A stretch of 48,740 bases of DNA, from positions 1 through 48,740 of the forward strand of contig NZ_SMKX01000056.1 of NCBI RefSeq assembly GCF_004349055.1, in the 5' to 3' direction. The notes below the pieces were generated by a model. It ran no database searches, was not told where the DNA came from, and saw only the letters and a list, made by a program, of their open reading frames with translations. Within the stretch, counting starts at the first letter, position 1; each line of letters opens with the position of its first letter. Source of the stretch: Kribbella antibiotica (GTDB lineage Bacteria > Actinomycetota > Actinomycetes > Propionibacteriales > Kribbellaceae). The position numbers were made by a program, and so were the translations under genes. This document shows, in pieces, positions 25,389-34,232 of this stretch.

Positions 25389-25683
25389 CTACCTCACCCT
25401 GAAAAATCGGAACAGCCTCAAAAACGCACCTGGTATCTCTGTTGTATCTATCCTACACCCACAGGCAATCCACTGGCTGGCCCCAACTTCTCCACGAGTT
25501 ATCCACAGGCTGGTCCACATGGTGTGGGTAACTGAGCGTGAATTGATGAGCAATCGGTAGTGACCAACGCAGGGTTTCCCGTGAGTTGTGGATAAACCCA
25601 TCCACCGGTGGCCGATCCGCTTTAGAGTCTCGGGAGATGAGCCTGGGCCCGTCCTGCCCTGGCCACGCCCTTCTGGAGGCAGC
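25389..25683. other. Divergent intergenic region with two DnaA-box-like sites
   Basis: No gene in this 295-bp gap between the GntR and subtilase genes. It has TTATCCACA at 25499-25507 and the reverse orientation TGTGGATAA at 25587-25595, both perfect matches to the DnaA box. A third occurs at 44766-44774. Two isolated boxes do not make an origin; there is no AT-rich unwinding region or dnaA gene, so I call only the motifs. Confidence 0.5.
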
Positions 25684-27135
25684 GTGACCCGATCGACCCG
25701 ACCCCGCCGGTTGTCCGCCGGCCTGGCCGCCACCGCTCTCGTGCTGACGACACTCGGTGCAGCTACCGCTGCGAGCGCCGTACCGGCTGCTCCGGCCGCT
25801 GCCGAGCCCGGTCCGCTGATGAACTACGTGGTCAACACCAAGGCCTCCCCTGGTCACGTCCGGAAGGTCGAGAAGGCCGTCAAGGCCGCCGGCGGCAAGG
25901 TTCTGGTCTCGTACCAGCAGATCGGCGTCGTCGTCGCGCAGTCGACCAACCCCGACTTCAAGGTTGCGGTCCGGACCGGTCGCGACGGCCGTGAGGTCCA
26001 GTCGGTCGGCGCCACCCGTACGGCGCCTGTCGCCGACGGCATCCCCGCGGCGCCGGCAGCGGCTGCGGCGGCCGGAGTCACCTCCTCGGATCTGGAGGCC
26101 GCGACGGCTCCGGTTCCGGACCCGCGCGAGAGCGAGCAATGGGACAACGCCCAGATCAAGGCTGACCAGGCGCACGCCATCACCGATGGCTCCCGCAAGG
26201 TCCTGGTCGGCATCAACGACAGCGGTGTGGACGACGCACACCCGGACCTGGCGCCGAACTTCGACGCCAAGGACTCGGTCAACTGCACCACGAACGGTGT
26301 CGCGGACCAGACCCCCGGCGGCTGGCGCCCGACCACCAGCGACCACGGCACGCACGTGGCCGGCACGGTGGCCGCAGCGCGCAACGGCGTCGGCATCGTC
26401 GGCGTCGCGCCCGGCGTCCGGATCGCCTCGGTGAAGGTCGTCAACGACGGCGGCTACATCTTCCCGGAGTACGCGATCTGCGGCTTCATCTGGTCGGCCG
26501 AGAAGCACATGGACGTCACCAACCACAGCTACTTCATCGACCCGTTCCAGTACTGGTGCAAGGACGGTGCCGACCAGGGCGCCGTACAGGAAGCCGTACG
26601 GCGCGCGGTCGCCTACTCGACGGATCGCGGCGTGCTCGCGGTCGCGGCGGCCGGGAACGCGAACTACGACCTGGCCAACAAGACCACCGACAACAGCAGC
26701 CCGAACGACGGGACTCCCGTCCCGCGGACGATCGACGCGAACTGCCTGAACATGCCGACCGAGCTCCCGCACGTGATCACGGTGGCCTCCACCGTTCAGG
26801 GCGGCGCCCGCAGCGGCTTCTCGAACTTCGGTCTGAACAAGATCGATGTCGCGGCACCGGGTAGCTCGATCCTGTCCACCATCCCGGGCGGTGGCTACGG
26901 CAAGAAGAGCGGTACGTCGATGGCGTCGCCGCACGTCGCCGGCGTCGCAGCGCTGGTCAAGTCGGCCCACCCGTGGTTCGGCCCGCTGCAGATCGAGGCC
27001 GCCCTGCGCAAGCAGGCCGACGACACCGCGTGCCCGGCCGTCGTCGACGCCCGCTGCACCGGTACGACGAAGAACAACGCGTTCTTCGGTGAAGGCAACG
27101 TCGACGCACTGGACGCTGTCAAGCGCGGCTGGTAA
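25684..27135 (+). CDS. Secreted subtilisin-family serine protease
   Basis: 483-residue S8 peptidase. A signal peptide with R-rich start, hydrophobic core and ASA cleavage site at about residues 30-32 leads to an inhibitor-like propeptide (residues 45-100) and an Ala-rich linker. The catalytic triad is D179 (GINDSGVD), H221 (DHGTHVAG) and S412 (GTSMASPHVAG), with oxyanion N325. Six or more cysteines in the mature part suggest disulfides. GTG 25684 was chosen because GGAGG (25675-25679) lies 4 bases ahead and the signal peptide then fits. Acts outside the cell on proteins. Ends at a strong terminator. Confidence 0.9.
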   Translation: MTRSTRPRRLSAGLAATALVLTTLGAATAASAVPAAPAAAEPGPLMNYVVNTKASPGHVRKVEKAVKAAGGKVLVSYQQIGVVVAQSTNPDFKVAVRTGRDGREVQSVGATRTAPVADGIPAAPAAAAAAGVTSSDLEAATAPVPDPRESEQWDNAQIKADQAHAITDGSRKVLVGINDSGVDDAHPDLAPNFDAKDSVNCTTNGVADQTPGGWRPTTSDHGTHVAGTVAAARNGVGIVGVAPGVRIASVKVVNDGGYIFPEYAICGFIWSAEKHMDVTNHSYFIDPFQYWCKDGADQGAVQEAVRRAVAYSTDRGVLAVAAAGNANYDLANKTTDNSSPNDGTPVPRTIDANCLNMPTELPHVITVASTVQGGARSGFSNFGLNKIDVAAPGSSILSTIPGGGYGKKSGTSMASPHVAGVAALVKSAHPWFGPLQIEAALRKQADDTACPAVVDARCTGTTKNNAFFGEGNVDALDAVKRGW

Positions 27136-27146
27136 CTCCCTGATCG

Positions 27147-27178
27147 GAGTGGGGGTCTCCCGCCCGGGACCCCCACTC
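27147..27178. terminator. Bidirectional terminator
   Basis: Perfect 11-bp stem GAGTGGGGGTC (27147-27157) with GACCCCCACTC (27168-27178) and a 10-base loop, in the 45-bp gap between the convergent subtilase and EamA genes. Confidence 0.85.
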
Positions 27179-27180
27179 AC

Positions 27181-28011
27181 TCATTCCAGACTGATCAGAA
27201 CGATGCCGGCCACGACTACCGCGGCCGCGATGGCGCGCTTCGGTCCGAAGCGCTCGCCGAAGAACACGGCGCCGATGATCGCGCCGAAGATGATGCTGGT
27301 CTCGCGCAGTGCGGCCACCTCTGCCAGCGTGCCCCGGGTCTGTGCCCACAACACCAGCCCGTACGCCGCCATCGACACGACGCCCCCGGTGAGCCCGGAC
27401 AGCACAGCCCGCCGTGGCTGGCGCATGACGGCGGTCCCCCGCCAGGCGATCACAATCAAGGGCAGGACGAACCCCTGCACCATGAAGCCCCAGCCCAGGT
27501 AGGTCAGCACCGGCATCCGGTGCACGGCCAGCCCGTCGACCACCGTGTAGGCCGCAATCGTCAGCCCGGTGCCGGTCGCCGCCGCGAGTGCGGGCACCTG
27601 GCGCCGACCGGGCCGCCCGATGAAGACCAGCGCGATCAGCCCGGCCGACACCAGCAGAACGCCGATCAGGACACCCACGGCCAGCGTCTGGTGCAGCACC
27701 ACGACTGACACCACGGCAACGACCCAGGGCGACGTACCGCGGGCCAGTGGATACATCTGACTGAACTGCCCTAGCTGGTACGACGCCAGCAGTCCGCCGA
27801 AGTACGTGATGTGCAGAACCGCCGACGCTGCGATGAACCCCCAGGTGTCAGCCGGCGGCAAACCCTGCACGAGCACCAGCACGGCCCCGATGACTCCGGT
27901 GGCCAGCGCCAGCCACGCCATCCCAGCCGCCCGGTCGGCGGCACCATGCGCCATCGCGTTCCACGTCGCGTGCAACACCGCCGCGCCCAGCACCACCAGG
28001 ATGACCACCAC
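27181..28011 (-). CDS. EamA/DMT-family transporter
   Basis: 276-residue drug/metabolite transporter with about ten membrane helices and two repeat halves. The first half has HATWNAMAHGA and the second the family helix GLVLWAQTRGTLAEVAALRETS followed by GAIIGAVFFGERFG, the usual EamA ending. Substrate unknown. It reads toward the subtilase and lies 44 bp downstream of the Gly/His-tailed protein gene, with which it may share a transcript. Confidence 0.87.
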   Translation of the reverse strand: MVVILVVLGAAVLHATWNAMAHGAADRAAGMAWLALATGVIGAVLVLVQGLPPADTWGFIAASAVLHITYFGGLLASYQLGQFSQMYPLARGTSPWVVAVVSVVVLHQTLAVGVLIGVLLVSAGLIALVFIGRPGRRQVPALAAATGTGLTIAAYTVVDGLAVHRMPVLTYLGWGFMVQGFVLPLIVIAWRGTAVMRQPRRAVLSGLTGGVVSMAAYGLVLWAQTRGTLAEVAALRETSIIFGAIIGAVFFGERFGPKRAIAAAVVVAGIVLISLE

Positions 28012-28055
28012 GGCTCTACCTTCTCACAAGGCCGGGATTGGTCCGGACCAATATC

Positions 28056-28847
28056 TCAGTACCCGCCACCGCCGGCGTCTCCACCACCGCCACCATCGTG
28101 CCCACCGCCACCGTGGCCGCCGCCATCGTGCCCGCCACCGAAGTCGCCGCCGCTGTGCCCGCCACTCCAGCCCCCGCCCCACGCGGCACCGCTGGAATCC
28201 GCCTGGGCATCGAACGACCCCAACGCGATGTAGCTGGCCCCGGCGCCGGCCGCGAAGTACCCACGCCCGTACGGCGCGATCGCAGCGCCGGCTTCCCAGT
28301 ACGGAACGCGCCGGCTGCCGATCATCACGTACCGGACCTCGGGCTCGTCGCCCGCCTTCAGCCGAGCCGCGTCCTGTGCACACGCCGGAACCTTGCGTGT
28401 CCCACGGGCCGGCTGGTTCCACAGCACATCAGTCGTCGACGGCCCATGCTGCGGATTGAAGAAGCACGGCACCCGCCGCTCCGGCACAGGCTCACCCGCG
28501 ACCCGTGCGCGAACGCAGACGATCGCATAGCGCCCGGTCGCCAACGCATCGGTGACCGCGCTGATCCCATCGGCTCCCTTGACACCACCGACCGCCCGCT
28601 GCGCGGCCTCATAAGCGTCGAGCCCACGCTGGTAGTCGAGCCGCGTCTCCGCATCCAACTCCCGCCCCTCCACCACGGCGCCGAGCCGCGTGAGCTCCTC
28701 GCCGAGCAGCGTCACATCCTCGTCCGCCAGCTTCTTGACCTGCTCCAGCTCAGCAGCATCACCCCGCTGAGCCGCCCGCCGATCCCACAGGTACCGGCCG
28801 GCAACGGCCAGTCCGCCCCCACCAAGCAACGCCAGCAACCAGGTCAT
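28056..28847 (-). CDS. Membrane-anchored protein with Gly/His-rich tail
   Basis: 263 residues, family not recognised. One N-terminal hydrophobic segment (residues 1-20, with a WDRRAAQR stop-transfer after it) anchors the protein. A helical region rich in Glu/Leu follows, then a small domain containing RRVPCFFNPQHGPST and a single further Cys (KVPACAQDAAR). The last 45 residues are almost only Gly with spaced His and Asp (GGHSGGDFGGGHDGGGHGG), a composition able to bind metal or form a flexible surface tail. The gene ends 44 bp before the EamA gene. Translated product is supported by length and codon use. Confidence 0.7.
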   Translation of the reverse strand: MTWLLALLGGGGLAVAGRYLWDRRAAQRGDAAELEQVKKLADEDVTLLGEELTRLGAVVEGRELDAETRLDYQRGLDAYEAAQRAVGGVKGADGISAVTDALATGRYAIVCVRARVAGEPVPERRVPCFFNPQHGPSTTDVLWNQPARGTRKVPACAQDAARLKAGDEPEVRYVMIGSRRVPYWEAGAAIAPYGRGYFAAGAGASYIALGSFDAQADSSGAAWGGGWSGGHSGGDFGGGHDGGGHGGGGHDGGGGGDAGGGGY

Positions 28848-28912
28848 GAACCGACGATACGGTTCGGCGGAGTCAGCGCGATCGGGATGACCTAACCCTG
28901 CAATCCGGTGAA

Positions 28913-31324
28913 CTACTTCAGGCAGGTGACCTCGGGGGTGAGCCAGTCGGCGTGGTCGTAGTCGACTGAGCCGGCGGAGTCGAGGCGGAGCTCGAGGGTG
29001 GTGACGTTGGTGAGGTTGGCGGTAAGAGGGATGGCTCCGCCTGCACCGGTGGCGTCGGCTTGAGCCAGGCGGGTGTTGTCACCCCAGACTTCGAAGTGGA
29101 CCTGACCGCGGTCACCGACCTCGTCGTCAATACCGACGGCGACAGCGAGGCTTGAGCAGCGCTTGCCCAGGTGGAAGGTGATGGAACCATTGGCGTGCGC
29201 GCCTAGACCGGACCGGTAGATAGTGCCGGCCACGGTGAGGGGCTTGCCGTCTCCAGCGGGCTGCTCACCGTTGGAGCGGTTGCGCTCGACTGGGCCCCAG
29301 CCGTTGGTCATGGCGGTCCAGGGGCGGTCAGCCAGCTTGGACTTACCTGCGGGCGGCGGTGTGCCGACACAGGTGAGCTCCGGCGCGAGCCAGTCGGCAT
29401 GGTCGAAGTCAGGCGAGCCCTTCGGGTCCACAACCAGCTCCACAACCTGTACGCCGGTCAGGTCGGCGTTGAGCGTGATGGCGCCACCTGCTCCGGTTGC
29501 GGTGGCTTGAGCGAGCCGGGTGCCGTCAGCCCAGATCTCGAACTGCACCTCACCCTTGTCGCCGACCTCATCGTCGATACCGGCCTTAGTGGTCAGCGTG
29601 GTGCACTGCGCGTCCAGGAAGTAGCCGATGCGCCCAGGTGCGTGCGTACCAAGGCCTTTCGGGTACACCGTCCCTGCGACGGTCAACGGCTTGCCGTCAC
29701 CGGCCGCCTGCTCACCAACACTCATGTTGCGCTCAGCAGGTCCCCAGCCGTTGTCTGCGTAGACCCAGGTCCCGTCGGAGAGCGTCGTACGGCCTATTGC
29801 TGGTGGGTTGGCCACTACGAACCGGCCGGCGCCAGAGCCAGTCTGCGCGTTGCCGCTCCACGTCCAGCTCGCACTGGTGCTCAGAGCGACCGGTCCGAGT
29901 GCTGGCTGGTTCGCTGCGAGATGCCAGGTCACCGATCCGGTCTGGCCGGCACCAACAGTGCCCAGCTGCGTCGGGCCGTCCGGAGTGGCCGTCCACGCGG
30001 CCGGTGCGGTCAGGGAAATCTGCGCGCCGGTCACAGCGCTTGCGCCGTCGTTGTGCAGCTGGGTTTTGACGTCGACGCGACCTGCTGTCGACACGTAAGC
30101 CTTCGTCGGTACCGCCTCGACCACAATCATCGGAGCGACATCCGCTGCAGCACCAGGAGTCACCCGGAACATCGCCGCGTCATGCGCGCCGACCTGCGCA
30201 CGCACATTGCCCGTCGAAGACCGAACCGCGTTACTCCACAACTCTTTCACCGTGTACGCCGATGATGCGGGCAACCCGAGCGCAGATGCCGTCGTACCGA
30301 TGGTGGCGACGTTCGGCGACCGGTTGAACAGGACGACCGCGGCCGAGCCGTCGGAGAGCTTCTTCGACCACACCTCGATGTCACCGTCATCGCGGAGCTT
30401 GGCACCCTGCCGACCGGCCCAGTCCTGGTTGACCGCCACCACATCGGGGTCGGTGAGCAGGTCGCGAGTCGACGCAGGCATCGAGCGAATATCGTTACCT
30501 GCAACGAGCGGCGAGTTCATGATCGACCACAAGCTCATGTGCGCGCGACTCTCGGCGTACGTGAGGCCGCTGTTGCCGACCTCCAGCATGTCGGGGTCGT
30601 TCCACGCATTCGGGCCCGAGTACTGCTCCAGTCCGACCTGCTGGTCGAGCAGCGACATCACGCTCGACCAGTTGTTGGCGATGTCGCCAGTGGTGCGCCA
30701 CATGTGACCACCCGCGTTGGCACCCCACAGCCACGGCTGGTTCTGACCCCACTCGCAGATGCTGTAGAGGATCGGTCGGCCGGTGGCCTGCAGTGCGTCG
30801 GCCATGGTCTTGTAGCGCGTGGTGGCCGGGATGCCGTTCTGCTCACCGCAGTTGTCGTACTTGAGGAGGTCGACGCCCCAGCTTGCCCACGATTGCGCAT
30901 CTGCCGTCTCGTGCCCCAGGCTGGCCGGCAGCCCTTGGCACGTGTGCGAACCAGCCGACGAGTAGATGCCGAGCTTGAGACCGCGCGCATGCACGTAGTC
31001 GGCAATAGCCTTGATACCGCTCGGGAAACGCACTGGGTCAGCCTGCAGACGGCCGTTCCCATCACGTTGCGGCGCCATCCAGCAGTCGTCGATGTTCACG
31101 TACTTGTACCCGGCGGCCGCCATCCCGGACGACACCATCGCGTCAGCGGTATCGCGGATCAGTGACTCGTTGATGTCACAGGCGAACGTGTTCCAGCTGT
31201 TCCAGCCCATCGGCGGGGTGGGCGCGAGATCCGGCTTCGCCTCGGCGTGGGCCTGCGCGGTCGTCGGAACGACCACGGCACACAACACCAGGCTGAGGAA
31301 GGACGCGAGCAGGCGGCGGCGCAT
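28913..31324 (-). CDS. Secreted alpha-galactosidase (GH27) with two NPCBM domains
   Basis: 803-residue glycoside hydrolase. The signal peptide ends near AQAHA (residue 27); the GH27 barrel has nucleophile D157 (LLKYDNCG) and acid/base D214 (RTTGDIANNW). It is followed by a beta domain, a CARDB/NEW3-like Ig domain, and two NPCBM carbohydrate-binding repeats, each with NGWGP-ER and GIDDEVGD and a final Cys (near residues 675 and 802). It removes terminal alpha-galactose from plant polysaccharides. ATG 31322-31324 has GGAG six bases ahead; ATG 31334-31336 is an alternative. Upstream is the terminator of the protease gene. Confidence 0.92.
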   Translation of the reverse strand: MRRRLLASFLSLVLCAVVVPTTAQAHAEAKPDLAPTPPMGWNSWNTFACDINESLIRDTADAMVSSGMAAAGYKYVNIDDCWMAPQRDGNGRLQADPVRFPSGIKAIADYVHARGLKLGIYSSAGSHTCQGLPASLGHETADAQSWASWGVDLLKYDNCGEQNGIPATTRYKTMADALQATGRPILYSICEWGQNQPWLWGANAGGHMWRTTGDIANNWSSVMSLLDQQVGLEQYSGPNAWNDPDMLEVGNSGLTYAESRAHMSLWSIMNSPLVAGNDIRSMPASTRDLLTDPDVVAVNQDWAGRQGAKLRDDGDIEVWSKKLSDGSAAVVLFNRSPNVATIGTTASALGLPASSAYTVKELWSNAVRSSTGNVRAQVGAHDAAMFRVTPGAAADVAPMIVVEAVPTKAYVSTAGRVDVKTQLHNDGASAVTGAQISLTAPAAWTATPDGPTQLGTVGAGQTGSVTWHLAANQPALGPVALSTSASWTWSGNAQTGSGAGRFVVANPPAIGRTTLSDGTWVYADNGWGPAERNMSVGEQAAGDGKPLTVAGTVYPKGLGTHAPGRIGYFLDAQCTTLTTKAGIDDEVGDKGEVQFEIWADGTRLAQATATGAGGAITLNADLTGVQVVELVVDPKGSPDFDHADWLAPELTCVGTPPPAGKSKLADRPWTAMTNGWGPVERNRSNGEQPAGDGKPLTVAGTIYRSGLGAHANGSITFHLGKRCSSLAVAVGIDDEVGDRGQVHFEVWGDNTRLAQADATGAGGAIPLTANLTNVTTLELRLDSAGSVDYDHADWLTPEVTCLK

Positions 31325-31433
31325 GACGAACTCCATCCGTGGGTGGGGCGGCACTCACTGCGATGGAACGTACACCTGGCGTGACCGGCAGACAAGACAT
31401 GAAGCGCCAGAAACCAACAACGTCCGACAACGG

Positions 31434-31474
31434 CCAGGGCTCCGGCAACCGAGCAAGCGGTTGCCGGAGCCTGG
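31434..31474 (-). terminator. Terminator of the M4 protease gene
   Basis: Stem GCTCCGGCAACC (31439-31450) with GGTTGCCGGAGC (31459-31470) around an 8-base loop, extended by CCAG/CTGG with one bulged base. It lies 9 bp after the M4 peptidase stop on the minus strand. Confidence 0.8.
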
Positions 31475-31482
31475 CTCTCAAC

Positions 31483-33789
31483 TCAGCTCAGGTTCAGGCT
31501 CGTGTCGTCGACGACGAACGAGGTCTGCAGGGAGCTGTCTTCGGTACCGGTGAAGGTGATGGTGAACGTCGAGCCCGCGAGGGCCGAGACGTCGAGGGAC
31601 CGCAGGGTGTACCCGACGGCCTTGTTGAGGTTGGAGTAGGTGGCCAAGGTGGTGGAGCCCGCCTTCACCGTCAGCTTGTCGTACTGGACCGTGGTGGTGG
31701 TCTCAGCCGAGTCGATGTGCAGGTAGAAGGACAGGGTTCCGTGACAGCCGGCCGCGATGGTGACGGACTGGCTCAGCGTGTCGGTGTGAGTCGTCCCGTA
31801 GCCATCGAGCCACGCCTTCTTCGTACCGCCGTGAGCCGGCTGACCGGAGGAGGTGGTGATCACTCCGGACGTGGCCGTCCACGGTGGCGCGGTGGCGGAC
31901 TCGAAGCCCGGGTTGCCGAGCAGCTGACCGGTGCAGCCTCCGCCGCCACCGGTGACGGTGAACGTGAAGGAGGTGCTGCCGGAACCGCCGGCACTCGCAG
32001 TCGCCGTCGCGGTGACATTGAAGGTTCCTGCGGCGGTCGGCGTACCGGAGATGGTTCCGGTCGAGGAGCCGATCGTCACGCCACCCGGCAGGCCGGTGGC
32101 CGACCAGGTGTACGGCGCAGTGCCGCCGGTGGCCGACAGCGTGAACGACGCGATCGCCGTACCAACGACGCCGGACTTGTTGCCCGGGTTGCCGACTGTG
32201 ACTCCACCAGTGCTGCCACAGGTCGGGTCAGCCGTCTGCGCCGGAACGCTCACCGCGTCCCACGCCGCCTTGACGGTGTTGAACTCGGTGCAGCTACCCG
32301 GGTAGAGGTTCTTGGCCGCGGTCAGCGTCCAGGTGCGGTACTTCAGGTACGAGCTGCTGCTCGTCTTCATCAGCATCGCGTTGTACATGATCTTCATGGC
32401 CTTCTGGATGCCCAGGCCGGTCACCGTCGAGCTGTTGCAGGTCGGCACGCTCGGGCTGCCGCCACTGCCCTGGGACAGCAGGGTGAACCAGTGGTTGCCC
32501 GGTCCGGCCGCCGCGTGCACCTCGGTGCCAGGGATCGAGCTCGAGTAGCAGTTGGGGTCGCCGAGCGCCGACGGGTTGTACATGTTCCGGATCGGCCCAC
32601 TGCCGACCAGGTTGACCTCTTCGCCTACCAGGAAGTCCGGCGGGTCGTACGACGCGCCCTGGTTGCTGTAGAACTCGGTGGCCGCACCGAACGTATCGGC
32701 GACGAACTCCTGCGTGCCCGCTCCCGAGATGCCGCCCGGGGTGTGGTCGTCGATGCCGTGGCCCATCTCGTGTGCCAGGACGTCGATCGAGCCGATCCAG
32801 GCACCGGCGGTGTTCTTGCCGATCTGGACCTGCGTGCCGTCGTAGTACGCGTTCTGGTCGTTCAGGCCGACGCGGATCGGCCAGGCGCCACCGTTACCGT
32901 CCATGCCGTTGCGGCCGAGCCAGTCGGTGAGCATCTTCTTCTCGGTCTGCGCGGCGAAGAGCGCGTCGACGCAGCCGGTCTCCTTGCTGGTCCCGACGCC
33001 GTTGCCCCAGACGTCGTCCGGACCGCTGAAGGTCTGGTTGTTCGCCGCGTCCTGGCAGGACAGGTTCGTCGTACCGGGGTCCTTCATGGTGAAGGTGCTG
33101 CCGGACTGCGTCGTCGCCAGGGGCAGCGGCGCAGGCCCGCTGTAGGCACCCGTACCGGTGCCGGCCATCACGTGCTCCTTGGTACCGAGCACCTTGCCGC
33201 TGGCAGCGTCGACGTACACGGACAGACTCGACGGCTGCTTGCCATTGCTGCCGGTGACGCGAGACTGCCACGCCAGCTTGGGCGTACTTCCGAGTGCGTA
33301 CACGGCAAGCGTCGGCGTCGTGCTGGAGGTGACCGTCTTCAGCTGCTTGGTGGCGGTCACCTTGGCAGCCGCGGCGCTGATGCCGGCCTTGGTCGCGAGT
33401 TCGGGAATCGTTGTGGTCTGCGCGACCGAGGTCGCCTTCACGGTGCCCTGCGCGTCGGTGACGACGACGAAGTCACCGCCGATGACGGGCAGGCCCTTGA
33501 ACGTGCGCTCGTACGGGACGTACTGCAGCCCGGACGGCTCGGAGATGACTGGCCGGACGACGAAGCCGTCGCTCTTGCCGGCGTGAATTCCGGCGGGACG
33601 GTCCGCCACCAACGACGCCGCGGACTGGGCCGCGAACGTCTTCGACTGGGCCTGTGACGGCCGCGGCGGTGGCGCCGCACTCGGCACGGCACTGGAGGCC
33701 GTGGTCCCCAACGCGGCAGCTGTAGCTACCGAGAGGCTGAGGATCGCAAGAACGGTGGCGGGCTTACGGGAACGCTGAAACAAGACCAT
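31483..33789 (-). CDS. Secreted thermolysin-family (M4) metalloprotease
   Basis: 768-residue protein with a signal peptide (residues 1-34), an FTP propeptide (about 60-130), a PepSY-like part and the M4 catalytic domain. Zinc ligands H340 and H344 with catalytic E341 are in LAHEMGHGID, the third ligand is E361 (QEFVAD), and the proton donor is H425 (EVHAAAGPGNHW). The C-terminus has an Ig-like PIG domain (about 555-635) and a beta-sandwich of unknown type with GFESAT at its start. It degrades extracellular protein. Start ATG 33787-33789 is behind AAGGGA. Confidence 0.92.
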   Translation of the reverse strand: MVLFQRSRKPATVLAILSLSVATAAALGTTASSAVPSAAPPPRPSQAQSKTFAAQSAASLVADRPAGIHAGKSDGFVVRPVISEPSGLQYVPYERTFKGLPVIGGDFVVVTDAQGTVKATSVAQTTTIPELATKAGISAAAAKVTATKQLKTVTSSTTPTLAVYALGSTPKLAWQSRVTGSNGKQPSSLSVYVDAASGKVLGTKEHVMAGTGTGAYSGPAPLPLATTQSGSTFTMKDPGTTNLSCQDAANNQTFSGPDDVWGNGVGTSKETGCVDALFAAQTEKKMLTDWLGRNGMDGNGGAWPIRVGLNDQNAYYDGTQVQIGKNTAGAWIGSIDVLAHEMGHGIDDHTPGGISGAGTQEFVADTFGAATEFYSNQGASYDPPDFLVGEEVNLVGSGPIRNMYNPSALGDPNCYSSSIPGTEVHAAAGPGNHWFTLLSQGSGGSPSVPTCNSSTVTGLGIQKAMKIMYNAMLMKTSSSSYLKYRTWTLTAAKNLYPGSCTEFNTVKAAWDAVSVPAQTADPTCGSTGGVTVGNPGNKSGVVGTAIASFTLSATGGTAPYTWSATGLPGGVTIGSSTGTISGTPTAAGTFNVTATATASAGGSGSTSFTFTVTGGGGGCTGQLLGNPGFESATAPPWTATSGVITTSSGQPAHGGTKKAWLDGYGTTHTDTLSQSVTIAAGCHGTLSFYLHIDSAETTTTVQYDKLTVKAGSTTLATYSNLNKAVGYTLRSLDVSALAGSTFTITFTGTEDSSLQTSFVVDDTSLNLS

Positions 33790-34192
33790 CGGGTGTGGTC
33801 CCTTCGCGAAAATGGTGCTGGGCGAAATCGCGCCGTGCCGGGCCTGCAGGCAGGTGCACCACCTCCGCCTGGACCGCTCCGGCTCCCCACCCCGGCGTAC
33901 CGCCTCTCCCCTTTTCCATTCATCGCCGATGGAGCGCGCAGACGGACACTAGGCCCGGGAAAATTCCCCGGCAAGGCGCGGAAATGCCGCTGACACCAAC
34001 ACGCCAAGTGGCCACGTTGTCACCCTCCGGACACCGTTTTCCCGTGCCCCTAGGACAGGACAAACCAGCCGGCCTTGAGCACGATTCAGTCGTTTGCACG
34101 GCCGGTTCATGACTGACGGGTGCTCAAAGCAGGGTCGGGCTAGCCCTCAGATGACGATCGGCGCGACCGCGTGGGCGGCCGCGCCGAAGGCG
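33790..34192. other. Intergenic region upstream of the M4 protease
   Basis: About 400 bp with no supported gene; short plus-strand frames here have no ribosome binding site and no recognisable product. It should hold the promoter of the M4 gene. Between 34070 and 34110 GCCGG and CCGGC words form a weak inverted repeat. Confidence 0.5.
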
Positions 34193-34231
34193 CACAAGGA
34201 AGAGTCGCCGCCGGAGGCGGTGTCCTTTGTG
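34193..34231 (-). terminator. Terminator of the 2-oxo acid dehydrogenase operon
   Basis: CACAAGGA (34193-34200) with TCCTTTGTG (34223-34231), with inner CCGCC/GGCGG (34208-34212, 34216-34220). It sits immediately after the E2 stop at 34233. Confidence 0.75.
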
Positions 34232-34232
34232 T

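Noticed and set aside
31339..33657. 772-residue plus-strand frame
   Set aside because: Antisense shadow of the M4 protease.
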